DNA of 27,029 nucleotides from a virus, in IMG/VR virus record IMGVR_UViG_3300006192_000033, positions 1-27,029 of that record. One strand, 5' to 3'. The position numbers and the translations under genes are program-made. Within the stretch, counting starts at the first letter, position 1. The number at the start of each line of letters is the position of its first letter. The notes under the pieces are model-generated. The model saw only the letters and a list, made by a program, of their open reading frames with translations. It searched no databases and was not told where the DNA came from. This document shows, piece by piece, positions 12,899 through 21,919 of this stretch.

Positions 12899-13183
12899 AT
12901 GCGCATGAATAACAGCAATGGCTTCTGGTCCTATTTTTGGACAACCATGACGGGTTTTTTCACCATGCTAACGTTACAGGATGTGCTGTTTGCCCTGGGT
13001 GCCGTGGTTACAGCCCTGTTTACCTGGTTAACCTACCGCTCTAACAATCGCCGCAACAATGCAGTGATTGAGGAAGAGAAAAAGCGCACTGAAATTATCA
13101 ACCGCGCCTATTCAAAATCAGACAGCACTCAACCCCTACCAAAGATGACTGACATTGCAGGCGCTATGCCTCAGGAGCAATGA
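12899..13183 (+). CDS. Holin (small class II/HP1-like type)
   Basis: 94 residues from the ATG at 12899 ([10 protein letters not shown]...). Hydrophobic segments at about 8-27 ([18 protein letters not shown]) and 30-46 ([18 protein letters not shown]) are followed by a basic then charged tail (RSNNRRNN...EEEKKRTE), the layout of small two-segment phage holins. Holins form lesions in or depolarise the inner membrane at lysis time. GGAGGT lies 8 nt before the first ATG, and a second ATG follows two codons later, a possible dual start. It is the first gene of a holin-endolysin-Rz-Rz1 cassette. Confidence 0.8.
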   Translation: MRMNNSNGFWSYFWTTMTGFFTMLTLQDVLFALGAVVTALFTWLTYRSNNRRNNAVIEEEKKRTEIINRAYSKSDSTQPLPKMTDIAGAMPQEQ

Positions 13184-13184
13184 C

Positions 13185-13694
13185 ATGGCGATGTCTACAG
13201 CGTTTCGTAACAAGGTCATTGCAGCATCAACGGCAGGAGCTATAGCGGTTGCGGGTGCACTGATAATGGGCCCAACGGGTAATGATGGGCTCGAAGGTGT
13301 GAAATACATCCCTTATCGCGATGTGGTTGGTGTACCAACCGTATGCTGGGGCCATACCGGCCCAGATGTGGTGATGGGTAAGCGATACACTGAACAGCAA
13401 TGCATGGACCTGCTCAATGCAGACCTTCAGTCTGTTGCCCGACAGATTGATCCGGTTATTAACGCTGATATCCCTGACACTATGCGCGGGGCGATGTACT
13501 CATTCGCGTACAACGTTGGCGTATCAGCATTCAAAACTTCAACCCTCCTGCGACTCATCAACAAAGGCGACAGCGCCGGTGCTTGTGACCAGCTACGCAG
13601 ATGGACATATGCGGGCGGAAAGCAGTGGAAAGGTCTGATTAACCGCCGCGAGATAGAGCGAGAGGTTTGTGTGTGGGGGCAGAAGAATGTTTGA
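13185..13694 (+). CDS. SAR endolysin (GH24 lysozyme)
   Basis: 169 residues. The N-terminal weakly hydrophobic, Ala/Gly-rich segment (about 11-29, [19 protein letters not shown]) is typical of a signal-arrest-release sequence that tethers the enzyme in the inner membrane until the holin depolarises it. The catalytic triad follows as E37-x8-D46-x5-T52, as in T4 lysozyme and P21 endolysin. It cuts the glycan strands of peptidoglycan. AGGAG precedes the ATG; it starts 1 bp after the holin stop. Four Cys are present in the catalytic part. Confidence 0.93.
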   Translation: MAMSTAFRNKVIAASTAGAIAVAGALIMGPTGNDGLEGVKYIPYRDVVGVPTVCWGHTGPDVVMGKRYTEQQCMDLLNADLQSVARQIDPVINADIPDTMRGAMYSFAYNVGVSAFKTSTLLRLINKGDSAGACDQLRRWTYAGGKQWKGLINRREIEREVCVWGQKNV

Positions 13695-14109
13695 CATCAA
13701 GCCGCCAACCGCGAAAGACATCGTCATCATCGGTGGTGTAGCGTTTCTGATATTTGTCGGCATGCGAATGACCAGCAACTACCAGGACCTGGTGAAAGAG
13801 AATTCCACACTCTCCGAACAAACAGCCCAACTCTCCAGTAAGAATGACGCCCTGATTAAATCCGTCAACGACCTGACCACTGAGGTTAAGTCGATGAATG
13901 ACATCGTGGCTACAGAATCCCGGCGTCGCGCAGCTGCTGAAATGAAATCCCAACGCCTGCAGGAAGAGGTGAAAAGTGCCCTCAAAGACAGCATGTGCTC
14001 TGTTGAGCTTATCCCTGCTGGCGCTCTTGTCAGGATGCGCGAAGCCGCTGACGGTGTACGAAACGGTAAAGCAACCGTACCTGCCGATACCAGCCAGCCT
14101 GCCAACTGA
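13687..14109 (+). CDS. Rz: Rz, inner-membrane spanin
   Basis: 140 residues. A single N-terminal membrane segment (about 12-26, [15 protein letters not shown]) is followed by a long periplasmic coil ([25 protein letters not shown]...), the form of an i-spanin. It pairs with Rz1 to fuse inner and outer membranes at the end of lysis. It overlaps the endolysin end by 8 bp; the ATG at 13687 is the first that places the membrane segment correctly. Confidence 0.9.
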   Translation: MFDIKPPTAKDIVIIGGVAFLIFVGMRMTSNYQDLVKENSTLSEQTAQLSSKNDALIKSVNDLTTEVKSMNDIVATESRRRAAAEMKSQRLQEEVKSALKDSMCSVELIPAGALVRMREAADGVRNGKATVPADTSQPAN

Positions 14110-14251
14110 ATGCCCGGTGCCACAAATCCCAGAACAGATGACCTACGGCGACAGCGTGGTGCTTAACCTGACGCTGCTGGATGCGCTGGACGAGTGCAAC
14201 GGTAAGTTACGAGCCATCGGAAAGATTGAAGAGTTGAGAGTGAACCGGTAG
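13976..14251 (+). CDS. Rz1: Rz1, outer-membrane spanin lipoprotein
   Basis: 91 residues starting with GTG at 13976, after GAGG, in the +1 frame inside Rz and extending past its end. The signal sequence ends in the lipobox LLSGC (Cys21), followed by a Pro-rich part ([19 protein letters not shown]) as usual for Rz1. It would be acylated and sent to the outer membrane. The overlap of 134 bp is typical of spanin pairs. Confidence 0.9.
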   Translation: MPSKTACALLSLSLLALLSGCAKPLTVYETVKQPYLPIPASLPTECPVPQIPEQMTYGDSVVLNLTLLDALDECNGKLRAIGKIEELRVNR

Positions 14252-14525
14252 GCATTACAAAGCTCATCTTCAGGTGGGCTTGATAATGACTTCCTCCCGA
14301 CAAGGATCAGATTGTGTAACCCCGTAGGAGGTGATCACTATCTTGGCGGCTCGGAACAGACGAGAAGTGGTGGCGCAACTCTGTGAAGCGTGGCAATGCT
14401 GCGAATATAAAGTTCTGCAAATGGTGTCAGTAAAGTGCCATTGACAGAGTTTTATGTAGATATAACAACCCTCATGTCTCGGGTTCCCCCGGTGATGTAT
14501 TTAAATTTGTAGAGGATTATTCCAT
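14252..14525. other. Non-coding gap between lysis and packaging genes
   Basis: 274 bp without a convincing ORF. It has a GTAGGAGGTGAT stretch (about 14324-14335) not followed by a long frame, and a short hairpin CGGG-TTCC-CCCG near 14480. It lies just before the packaging genes, where cos or pac signals or a small RNA could be; I cannot identify any of these. Confidence 0.5.
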
Positions 14526-14747
14526 ATGCCTACTAAATGTATGTCAGTTGGCGGGTACCCGGTAGAAGTGGCTACACCAGAAGATGTGGATGGAGAGGCT
14601 TATACGCTTCCAGCAGCAACAACATCCGCAATCGGCGGGGTGAAGAAAATGGCCAATCAGGATGATACAGCTGCGACCGATGTAGCCGGTCTGGTAACGG
14701 ACTTCAACGCATTGCTCGCCAAGCTTAAAGCAGCCGGGATGATGTGA
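14526..14747 (+). CDS. Small head-fiber-like protein
   Basis: 73 residues. The C-terminal half GGVKKMANQDD...DVAGLVTDFNALLAKLKAAGMM matches the end of phage head fiber/decoration proteins as I recall (GGVKK-A ... LNALIASLKAAG-M), where it forms a trimerising coil or foot. Only this short module is present, so it may be a capsid decoration or a relic. AGAGG lies upstream. The stop overlaps the next start (TGATG). Confidence 0.7.
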   Translation: MPTKCMSVGGYPVEVATPEDVDGEAYTLPAATTSAIGGVKKMANQDDTAATDVAGLVTDFNALLAKLKAAGMM

Positions 14748-14908
14748 TGATCACCCTGAAGGTGGTTGCTCAAAAACGTTGGTGGGTAAGCCCGCTGCTA
14801 TCCGTGCTTAAAGCTTTCGTCTATGCACGTATCGTGAAAGAGAAACACTTCAAATCGCTGTCAGGCTTTATCGCTCGATGGGGATTCAAGTTCAAAGCAG
14901 AGAAATAA
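14747..14908 (+). CDS. Small conserved-type phage protein
   Basis: 53 residues, MITLKVVAQKRWWVSPLLSV..., basic and aromatic, ending WGFKFKAEK. The start overlaps the previous stop and it ends 2 bp before TerS. I recall short proteins with the K-V-V-x-Q-K-R-W-W-V opening between lysis and terminase genes of lambdoid phages; their function is unknown. Confidence 0.7.
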   Translation: MITLKVVAQKRWWVSPLLSVLKAFVYARIVKEKHFKSLSGFIARWGFKFKAEK

Positions 14909-14910
14909 TT

Positions 14911-15387
14911 ATGGCTAGGCCAACCAAGTATCAGAAGGCGTACGCCGAGCAGGCTCGCAAGCTGTGCATGCTTGGCTACACCGATGAACAATTAGCAGAC
15001 TTCTTTTCAGTTGCCGTATCGACCATCAGCAAATGGAAACTCGACCATTCTGAGTTTTCGGAGTCCGTAAAAAAGGGGAAAGACCTTGTTGATGCTGAAG
15101 TGGTGGATAGCCTCTTCCAGAGAGCAATGGGATACGTCGCCCCTGATACAGACATTCGCGTCATTGATAACCAGATAGTCAAAACGCAAATCAAGAAGCA
15201 TTACCCTCCCGATACTGCTGCTGCAATCTTCTGGCTTAAGAACAGACAGAAGAAAGACTGGCGAGACAAGATTGACCACGCTATCGAAGGTGCAGACGGC
15301 GGCCCGGTTCAGGTCGTCAACTATACCCCGGCAGACTATGCAGCAGCGCAGGCAGCAATGGAGGAGAAACTAAAAGGCCTGGACTGA
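14911..15387 (+). CDS. terS: Terminase small subunit
   Basis: 158 residues from the ATG at 14911 (MARPTKYQKAYAEQARK). The N-terminal helix-turn-helix (about 18-45, LCMLGYTDEQLADFFSVAVSTISKWK) binds the packaging site; the middle helices oligomerise; PPDTAAAIFWLKNRQKKDWRDK is a common TerS stretch. It hands DNA to TerL for cutting. The ribosome site is weak (AGAGA). An in-frame start at 14878 would overlap the preceding gene and is less likely. Confidence 0.9.
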   Translation: MARPTKYQKAYAEQARKLCMLGYTDEQLADFFSVAVSTISKWKLDHSEFSESVKKGKDLVDAEVVDSLFQRAMGYVAPDTDIRVIDNQIVKTQIKKHYPPDTAAAIFWLKNRQKKDWRDKIDHAIEGADGGPVQVVNYTPADYAAAQAAMEEKLKGLD

Positions 15388-15388
15388 T

Positions 15389-17065
15389 ATGAACGAAATC
15401 ATCGAATGGGATGACTTGTCATTCCCTGAGCGCGTCATCATTCGTTCAAAGTCCACCAAGTCGTTTCTCAACTTTACCCGAGTGTGGTTCGAACTGATTC
15501 AGGGTGATCGGCTGCTGGTTAACTGGCATCACCGCCTGATGGCGTCGAAGATTGATGACCTGATCGCCGGGAGGTTAGAGCCAGGCAACCTGATTATCAA
15601 CATCCCCCCTGGCGGCACAAAGACGGAGTTCTTCTCCATCCACTTCCCCGCATACGTCAATTCACTGGTGCAGGAAGGGAGATTAAAGCGCTTCCGTAAC
15701 CTGAACATCTCATTTGCTGACACGCTGGTTAAGCGTAACTCGCGCCGCACCAGAGACATTATCGCCAGTCGTGAGTATCAGGAGTTCTGGCCTTGCTCCT
15801 TTGGTGTTAACCAGGCTGAAGAGTGGGAGATTAAAGACGATCGCGGTCGCTCAATCGGTCAGACGGTATCCCGCTCCAGTAACGGGCAGATTACCGGTGG
15901 CCGTGGTGGTTACTTCGGACCTGAGTTCTCCGGCATGGTTATGCTGGATGACTACAACAAGCCCGTTGATATGCTGAGCGAGTCACGCAGGAACAGCGCT
16001 AACACGCTCCTGGTGAACACAATCCGCTCCCGTCGTGGTGATAAGTCCAAAGAGCATCCAACGCCATTCGTAAGCATTCAGCAGCGCCTGCACACTGACG
16101 ACGCAACCGGCTTTATGCTGAGTGGCGGCATGGGCGTCAAATTCCATCACGTCGCTATCCCGGCGATGATTGATGAGAAATACATTGAGTCTCTCGCAGA
16201 GCCGTGGCGCTCGCTGTGCCGGGAGACGGTTAAAGACACCGATTATGTCGAAGTGTCTGGCACACGCTACTGGTCGTACTGGCCTCAGATGGAAGACGTG
16301 AACGACCTCCTGCAATTGTGGGAGAAAGACCGTTACACCTTCCTGTCTCAGTACCAGCAAAACCCAATGGCGCTCACCGGCGGCATTATCGACACCGGAT
16401 GGTTCCAGACCTACACCACGCTTCCTAAGCTGACTCACCGCGCCGTATACGTTGATACGAACAGTGGCAAGGTTGAGGACTGGCTTGACTACACCGTATT
16501 CACTCTGGTTGGCATGGGTGTGGATGGCAACCTCTACGTCATCGATGTGGTTCGTGGCCGCTGGGACCCCGAGGACCTTCTGAAGAAAGCAGAAGAAGTC
16601 TGGGAGAAATGGCGTATGCAGGGTTCAATGCGAATCATGCCGATGCGCCATATGGCTATCGAAGAGAAACAGGCTGGGCAAGGGCTGATTACCACCCTGA
16701 AGAAACGCAGTGCAACACCTGGTCAGATCGCTATCCCTGTTAAAGAGATTCCACGCGGTGCGGGCCAGAACAAACTGGTTCGCTGCCTCAACGTCATCCC
16801 TCAGATTAAGACCGGCAAGGTCTACGTCCCCGCAACGCACACGCAAGATGGTGCGGCGATTATGCACACCTATTACGAGGACGGAACCATCGCCGGGACG
16901 ACCTCCTGGGTGCTGACTGCAATGACCGAGTGCGCGGCGTTCTCTGCCGATGACAGCCACGACAATGACGACATCCTCGATACCTGGATGGACGCCATCG
17001 ATGACAACCTTATTTCCGGTCGCCAGCCAATGGTGATCGACCCAAGTCAACTCAGGAGAATTTAA
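15389..17065 (+). CDS. terL: Terminase large subunit
   Basis: 558 residues. ATPase: Walker A-like PPGGTKTE (73-80) and Walker B MVMLDD (183-188). Nuclease domain: YVDTNSG with D356, a second acidic region (SADDSHDNDDILD) near the C terminus. It powers DNA translocation into the prohead and makes the packaging cuts. It starts 1 bp after TerS and abuts the portal gene. Confidence 0.95.
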   Translation: MNEIIEWDDLSFPERVIIRSKSTKSFLNFTRVWFELIQGDRLLVNWHHRLMASKIDDLIAGRLEPGNLIINIPPGGTKTEFFSIHFPAYVNSLVQEGRLKRFRNLNISFADTLVKRNSRRTRDIIASREYQEFWPCSFGVNQAEEWEIKDDRGRSIGQTVSRSSNGQITGGRGGYFGPEFSGMVMLDDYNKPVDMLSESRRNSANTLLVNTIRSRRGDKSKEHPTPFVSIQQRLHTDDATGFMLSGGMGVKFHHVAIPAMIDEKYIESLAEPWRSLCRETVKDTDYVEVSGTRYWSYWPQMEDVNDLLQLWEKDRYTFLSQYQQNPMALTGGIIDTGWFQTYTTLPKLTHRAVYVDTNSGKVEDWLDYTVFTLVGMGVDGNLYVIDVVRGRWDPEDLLKKAEEVWEKWRMQGSMRIMPMRHMAIEEKQAGQGLITTLKKRSATPGQIAIPVKEIPRGAGQNKLVRCLNVIPQIKTGKVYVPATHTQDGAAIMHTYYEDGTIAGTTSWVLTAMTECAAFSADDSHDNDDILDTWMDAIDDNLISGRQPMVIDPSQLRRI

Positions 17066-18610
17066 GTGCGGTGGAAATGGTGGAAGAAAGAAATCGCCGC
17101 GCCTGAGCCGGTGAAAGAACCTGAAAAGGTTCAGATGAAAATTAACCCGATGGCTGTCGCTGAGATTCAGGCTAAGCCGCCGAGAGAGTTTAAGCGATAC
17201 GAGCCGCCAAAGGGGGTTATCCCTGAAAATCTCCATAACGCCTATCTCGCGATGGACTCATGCGATTACGGAGCGCTGAACGACGCATACAGCGCTGGAT
17301 ATGCTTACGGCAATCTCGACAGCTTCCCCGGCTATCCCTATCTGGCAATGATGGCCCAAAAGCCTGAATACCGGAAGATGGTAGGCACTATCGCCGAGGA
17401 GATGACGCGCAAGTGGATCAAGCTGAAGACAGTCGGTGATGAGGATAAATCAGATCGCGTTAAAAAGCTTAACGACGCACTCGACAGGTTCCACGTTCGT
17501 GACAAGTTCCGTGAAGCAGCAGAGCATGACGGCTACTTCGGCGGCGGCCAGATTTATATCGATGTCACGTCACCCAAAAACGTCTCTGCCTGGACTGATG
17601 ACACCGAACTGCAATCGAAGTTATTCCTGAGCGACAAGAAGATAGCCAAAGGTAGCCTCAAGGGATTTCAGGTTATCGAGCCGGTATGGACGTATCCGGG
17701 CATCTACAACGCTCAGAACCCTCTAAGCCCTGACTTCTACAAACCGACTCAGTGGTTTGTGATGGGCAAGACGGTTCATGCCAGCCGCATGATTGATTTC
17801 GTATCGCGTCAGGTTCCTGACCTGCTGAAGGCCTCGTATAACTTCCGTGGTCTGTCTCTGGTTCAGATTGCCGAGCCATACGTGAATAACTGGCTGCGTA
17901 CCCGTGACAGTGTAAGCGACATGATTCACTCTTTTAGCGTACCGGTCATCGGTACCAACATGAGCACCATCCTACAAGGTGGTGGTGCAGAGTCGCTGAT
18001 CACCCGCCTGCAGTTATTCAACCAATGTCGTGATAACCGTGGCGCATTCGCTACAGACAACGACCCAACGCAGCCGGAAACGGTTGAGTTTGTTAACGCG
18101 CCACTGGGCACTCTCGACGTACTTCAGGCTCAGGCGCAAGAGCAAATGGCAGCCGTATCAAGCATCCCACTTGTTAAGCTGCTGGGCATTGCTCCTGCCG
18201 GGCTGAATGCGTCATCAGACGGGGAGATTCGCGTTTTCTACGACTACATCCATTCGTTGCAGCAGTCAATCTTCTCTACTGCTCTGAAGCGCGTTCTGGA
18301 CATCATTCAGCTATCCGAGTTTGGCGACATCGACCCTGAAATCTATTTCGAATTCGAACCTCTCTACGAGATGAGCGCGAAGGATAAAGCGGAGATTCGG
18401 AAAATCGATGCAGACACTGACGCGGTGTATGTCGCGACTGGTGCGCTGTCAAACAACGAAGTTCGCGAAAAGATTGCCGAAGACCCTGAATCACCCTATC
18501 ACTCACTGGACCTAAGCGATGACATCGACCTCGAAGAAGACGATGAAGAAATCGACGAAGAAATCGACGAAAGCGACGAGCCAGAAGACGATACCACCGG
18601 TAAGACCTAA
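17066..18610 (+). CDS. Portal protein (DUF1073 / Phage_portal_3 family)
   Basis: 514 residues starting with GTG right after the terL stop, with AGGAG upstream. The middle holds the family core: Y[15 protein letters not shown] (about 110-125), [25 protein letters not shown]. Portals of this family also turn up labelled Acb1-like (anti-CBASS) in databases because of a shared N-terminal domain name; here the gene place between terminase and MuF gives portal. The last 30 residues are almost all acidic ([19 protein letters not shown]), coded by DNA that overlaps the next gene. Confidence 0.9.
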   Translation: MRWKWWKKEIAAPEPVKEPEKVQMKINPMAVAEIQAKPPREFKRYEPPKGVIPENLHNAYLAMDSCDYGALNDAYSAGYAYGNLDSFPGYPYLAMMAQKPEYRKMVGTIAEEMTRKWIKLKTVGDEDKSDRVKKLNDALDRFHVRDKFREAAEHDGYFGGGQIYIDVTSPKNVSAWTDDTELQSKLFLSDKKIAKGSLKGFQVIEPVWTYPGIYNAQNPLSPDFYKPTQWFVMGKTVHASRMIDFVSRQVPDLLKASYNFRGLSLVQIAEPYVNNWLRTRDSVSDMIHSFSVPVIGTNMSTILQGGGAESLITRLQLFNQCRDNRGAFATDNDPTQPETVEFVNAPLGTLDVLQAQAQEQMAAVSSIPLVKLLGIAPAGLNASSDGEIRVFYDYIHSLQQSIFSTALKRVLDIIQLSEFGDIDPEIYFEFEPLYEMSAKDKAEIRKIDADTDAVYVATGALSNNEVREKIAEDPESPYHSLDLSDDIDLEEDDEEIDEEIDESDEPEDDTTGKT

Positions 18611-19361
18611 CGCAGGTGTTGAGGATTGGTATCGAAAACAACTCGATAAACAGGTCAGAGAGATGCAAAAGTCCGTTGTGTACTGGCTAACCGCAAACTA
18701 CAAAGCGAGCGGCGCAGCAGTGGCAATGGACGCATCTCCTGCCGTGTTTATGCGTGATGCAATGAAGAAACTGGCTAAGCGCTGGACGAAATCATTCGAC
18801 AGCATTGCGCAGAAGCTTTCTGACCGGTTCGCTTCAGATGCCATGAAGAACTCTGATGTGTCACTGCATAACGCTCTCGACACTGCCGGTTTCACGGTTG
18901 AGTTCAAGATGACCGCACCGATGAACAACGCACTTCAGGCTACCATCGCCGAAAACGTCGGATTGATACGCTCCATCCCTGAGAAGTATTTCACCGAGGT
19001 GGAAGGGCTTGTGATGCGCTCTGTGGCTCGAGGTCGTGACCTGTCATATCTCACCGATGAGTTGCAGAAGCGTTACGGCATCACCCGCCGACGTGCCGCT
19101 CTAATTGCTCGTGACCAGAACAACAAAGCGACATCAGTTATGCAAGCCACAAGGCAGCAGTCACTTGGCATCACGCAAGGTATCTGGCGACATTCTCACG
19201 CTGGTAAAGAACCTCGACCATCACATGTCAAAGCTGATGGCAAGAAGTTCGATATCGACAAGGGAATGTATCTGGATGGCAAGTGGGTGATGCCAGGAGA
19301 GGAAATCAATTGCCGCTGTACTTGGTCGCCTGTTATCCCTGGTCTGGATAAAAAGTTATAA
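18519..19361 (+). CDS. MuF-like minor head protein (SPP1 gp7 family)
   Basis: 280 residues. Residues 1-30 are Lys/Thr/Ser-rich. The C-terminal domain (about 180-275) is the MuF core: (R)[11 protein letters not shown], then G-I[18 protein letters not shown], GEEINCRC. Such proteins sit inside the head near the portal and may enter the cell with DNA. It overlaps the portal gene by 92 bp. The ATG at 18519 lacks a good ribosome site; 18543 is an alternative start. Confidence 0.9.
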   Translation: MTSTSKKTMKKSTKKSTKATSQKTIPPVRPNAGVEDWYRKQLDKQVREMQKSVVYWLTANYKASGAAVAMDASPAVFMRDAMKKLAKRWTKSFDSIAQKLSDRFASDAMKNSDVSLHNALDTAGFTVEFKMTAPMNNALQATIAENVGLIRSIPEKYFTEVEGLVMRSVARGRDLSYLTDELQKRYGITRRRAALIARDQNNKATSVMQATRQQSLGITQGIWRHSHAGKEPRPSHVKADGKKFDIDKGMYLDGKWVMPGEEINCRCTWSPVIPGLDKKL

Positions 19362-19391
19362 CATAAAAATGTTCATCAACCCGGATTAAAT

Positions 19392-19583
19392 ATGAAAAAG
19401 AAAGCTATCAACACTCTATCCAAGGCATACACCAAAGGCGGTTACTGGGGTGCTGCCCTTGGAGTATCTGTTGCAACAACAATCCGTAAGTGGCCAGAAG
19501 ATGCAATTTGGTGGTCATTATCCTCTGCGTTGTTCTTGGTTATCTATTTATGGGGGCTGCATATAGCCCACAAGATGGAGTAA
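19392..19583 (+). CDS. Small membrane protein (possible moron)
   Basis: 63 residues, MKKKAINTLSKAYTKGGYWG..., with a hydrophobic segment at about 40-57 (WWSLSSALFLVIYLWGLHI) and a basic N terminus. It lies in an AT-richer stretch between two conserved head genes and is followed by a terminator, a layout seen for morons. No convincing ribosome site or promoter could be fixed, so it is less certain than its neighbours. Role unknown. Confidence 0.55.
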   Translation: MKKKAINTLSKAYTKGGYWGAALGVSVATTIRKWPEDAIWWSLSSALFLVIYLWGLHIAHKME

Positions 19584-19603
19584 GCCAGAAAATATATACA
19601 ACA

Positions 19604-19625
19604 GGTCGCTACGGCGGCCTTTTTT
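19604..19625 (+). terminator. Intrinsic terminator inside the late operon
   Basis: Stem GGTCGC/GCGGCC (one T-G pair), loop TACG, then TTTTTT. It lies 20 bp after the small membrane gene and 22 bp before the ART fusion gene. Late transcripts would need Q antitermination to pass it. Confidence 0.75.
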
Positions 19626-19647
19626 ATTGCCATAAGCGGGGAAGTCT

Positions 19648-21435
19648 ATGGACGAACTCGAATCCTACTCGCTAGCCGAGGACGAAGATAAGTGGATCAC
19701 GATAAAAGGCTCACATGTCAAAGTTGATGAAAGCGGAGATGTTGTAGCTGGCGCTGAAGGGAAGATAACCAGCAAAAAAGAAGAAAAAAAATCAACCGGA
19801 GCAAAGTTATCTACTAACGAAAAAACAGCAATATCAAGCTACTCGGGCGACAACTTCTTAAAAATAAACTCTCAATTGCGAGTGGGTGAGAAGTCAGATC
19901 CAGATGTAGCAAGAATTGACTCAGCGATAAGCAAGGGAAGTTTGGGTGGCGAAACTCTTTATCGAGGGATGAGCAGGGAAGACGCCAAAAAGTTATTTCC
20001 GGGTGGAGATATCAAGAAAGGAATGGTCGTATCTGATCCTGCATTTCTTTCCACTTCAAAAGAGAAAAAGATCGCCGGGATGTTCGGTATCGGCGGCGTA
20101 ATGCTTCAGATAGAAACAAAGCCGGGTGATAAAGGCCTCGATGTCACCGGACTTTCCAGCAACAAGCATGAAGATGAAACCCTTCTTCCTCGAAACGCAA
20201 AAATGGAGGTTGTCGGTGTACACCCACCGAAATCTCCTGGGCAGCCAGTGACCATAAAGGTCAGATACGTCAGCGAGGAAAAGAAACCCGCAATGGACGG
20301 GATTACAGAAAGCCTAGCATTCGACCGCGCCTCAGTGCGCACGTTTGATGGCAACGGCAGGCTTCAGGTTAAGGTCAGTAATATCAGCAAGGCCAACGTC
20401 TGCCCTTACTTCGGGCGAGAGATTCCCGGCGCTGAGAGGTTAGGGCTCGACCCGGAGAAGATATACCGGCTCTGGCGTCACCCTGATGAGCTGAAGAAAG
20501 CCGTAGCAACATTCAACAACATTCCACTCCTTTCAATCCATACACCTGACTTCCCTGGCGACCCGCCTCACGAAAACCGTGTTGGTGTAACGCACTCGAA
20601 CGCCGCATTTGATGGAACGTATCTCACTAACGGTCTTTCCGTGTGGGATAACTCAGCCATCGCCGGTATCGAGACGGAAGAACAGGAAGAATTGTCTTCG
20701 TCGTACCAATACGTCGCTGACATGACCCCCGGCACGACCCCGACTGGTGAAGTCTATGACGGCATCATGCGGGACATTATCGGGAACCACGTGGCGCTGG
20801 TCGAAACAGGCCGCGCAGGAAGCGACGTATTGGTCGCAGATTCTTTACCACCGGAGTTAAAGCACATGAGCAAACGCAAAGCCGCGGCTATTCGCGCCAC
20901 GCTGAAGCCATTACTGGCAGCAGACGCGGATCTGGAAGCAGAAGTACGCAAAGCACTTCTGGCTCTCGATGAAGCCGAAAAAGAAGACAAGAAAGACAAG
21001 CCCGCCGATGACGAAGACGACTGCTGCGACAAAAAGAAAAAGCCCGCCGATGACGGAGACGATGAAGACGATGACAAGAAAGACGACAAAGTCTCCAAAA
21101 CGGCTATGGACTCTGCGATCTGCTTAGCAGCTGACAGCGCAACCAAAAAGGCCGCTCAGAACTTCCGGGAAGTCCGTGAAGCTGAACAGGCTGTGCGCCC
21201 ACTGATTGGTGATGTTGTTGCAATGGACTCAGCTGCTGATGTCTACCGCACCGCACTTGAGCAGTCCGGCGTAGACATTAAAGGCGTTCACCCATCTGCG
21301 TTCCCGTCACTGGTGAAAATGGCAATCAGCCAGAAAGAAAACTCACGTCCTGCCCCTCTGGCTCAGGATTCCGCATCCATCAGCGATTTCGAGAAGGCAT
21401 TCCCTACCGCTGGCAAACTGAAACGAGGTTTCTAA
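19648..21435 (+). CDS. ADP-ribosyltransferase-like domain fused to DUF2213 head protease/scaffold protein
   Basis: 595 residues. Residues 10-45 are a short [15 protein letters not shown] module. Residues 52-192 resemble ADP-ribosyltransferase exoenzymes: R106 in LYRGM, the S-T-S motif at 135-137 in AFLSTS, and E-D-E (175-177) in EDETLLPRN, i.e. the R / STS / E-x-E triad with the usual LLPR after it. Residues 218-400 are the DUF2213 domain ([20 protein letters not shown]...), seen in head operons and thought to be a prohead protease; 415-480 are Asp/Lys-rich low complexity, then a scaffold-like tail. Standalone DUF2213 proteins begin near residue 215, so the first 210 residues are an addition, and their DNA is AT-richer. 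Inferred role: ART packaged in the virion and injected, as for T4 Alt. It lies where the head protease gene is expected. Confidence 0.85.
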   Translation: MDELESYSLAEDEDKWITIKGSHVKVDESGDVVAGAEGKITSKKEEKKSTGAKLSTNEKTAISSYSGDNFLKINSQLRVGEKSDPDVARIDSAISKGSLGGETLYRGMSREDAKKLFPGGDIKKGMVVSDPAFLSTSKEKKIAGMFGIGGVMLQIETKPGDKGLDVTGLSSNKHEDETLLPRNAKMEVVGVHPPKSPGQPVTIKVRYVSEEKKPAMDGITESLAFDRASVRTFDGNGRLQVKVSNISKANVCPYFGREIPGAERLGLDPEKIYRLWRHPDELKKAVATFNNIPLLSIHTPDFPGDPPHENRVGVTHSNAAFDGTYLTNGLSVWDNSAIAGIETEEQEELSSSYQYVADMTPGTTPTGEVYDGIMRDIIGNHVALVETGRAGSDVLVADSLPPELKHMSKRKAAAIRATLKPLLAADADLEAEVRKALLALDEAEKEDKKDKPADDEDDCCDKKKKPADDGDDEDDDKKDDKVSKTAMDSAICLAADSATKKAAQNFREVREAEQAVRPLIGDVVAMDSAADVYRTALEQSGVDIKGVHPSAFPSLVKMAISQKENSRPAPLAQDSASISDFEKAFPTAGKLKRGF

Positions 21436-21436
21436 C

Positions 21437-21919
21437 ATGGCAGGTTTTCAGAGTGTAATTAACCAATATCCAGCCCCCGGCGTAGAAGGTGGCTTTGCGA
21501 GCACCAACCCGCACGCAACATTCCTGGCTGGCGAGGCCGCTCTCGTAGCAGGTACTGGCGGTGTGGCTATCGGGCGCTTTGCATGGGCAGTCGATGGGGT
21601 GGCAACAAATACCGGCACCGGCGCACCTTCTGGCTTCGTCCATCGCGATGGTCAGGCAGTCATCACCGACTGGCTGGGTGCTGCATCAAACGTTATTCAG
21701 AAGGGCCGCGAAACCACACTGATGGTTGCGGGTGACTTCTGGGCGCGTACCGCAACCGCCGCTACTCGCGGTCAGAAAATCTTCGCGGTGCTGGCAGACG
21801 GTACCGTGAAGACCGGTGCGGCAGGGGCGACCATTTCCGGCGCTGTTGAGACGCCATTCTTTGCGGGTAGCGCTTGCGACGCTAACGAGCTCGTTAAAAT
21901 CAGCACCTGGAGCAAGTAA
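21437..21919 (+). CDS. Structural cement/decoration protein
   Basis: 160 residues, [20 protein letters not shown]..., rich in Ala, Gly and Thr. The opening and the G-x-x-A-x-x-NPHAT...[11 protein letters not shown] pattern match the capsid cement protein family that follows DUF2213 and precedes the major capsid gene in related phages. It would stabilise the expanded head. GAGG lies upstream; its end overlaps the capsid start (TAATG). Confidence 0.8.
   Translation: MAGFQSVINQYPAPGVEGGFASTNPHATFLAGEAALVAGTGGVAIGRFAWAVDGVATNTGTGAPSGFVHRDGQAVITDWLGAASNVIQKGRETTLMVAGDFWARTATAATRGQKIFAVLADGTVKTGAAGATISGAVETPFFAGSACDANELVKISTWSK

Noticed and set aside
16625-17236. 203-codon leftward frame opposite terL and the portal start
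   Set aside because: It runs across two well-supported rightward genes with His/Arg-rich, unstructured-looking product; a shadow.
17066-18610. Calling the portal an anti-CBASS (Acb1) defence-counter protein
   Set aside because: That name attaches to this domain family in databases, but gene place, size and neighbours fit a portal; I see no catalytic H-x-T pair that I could defend.
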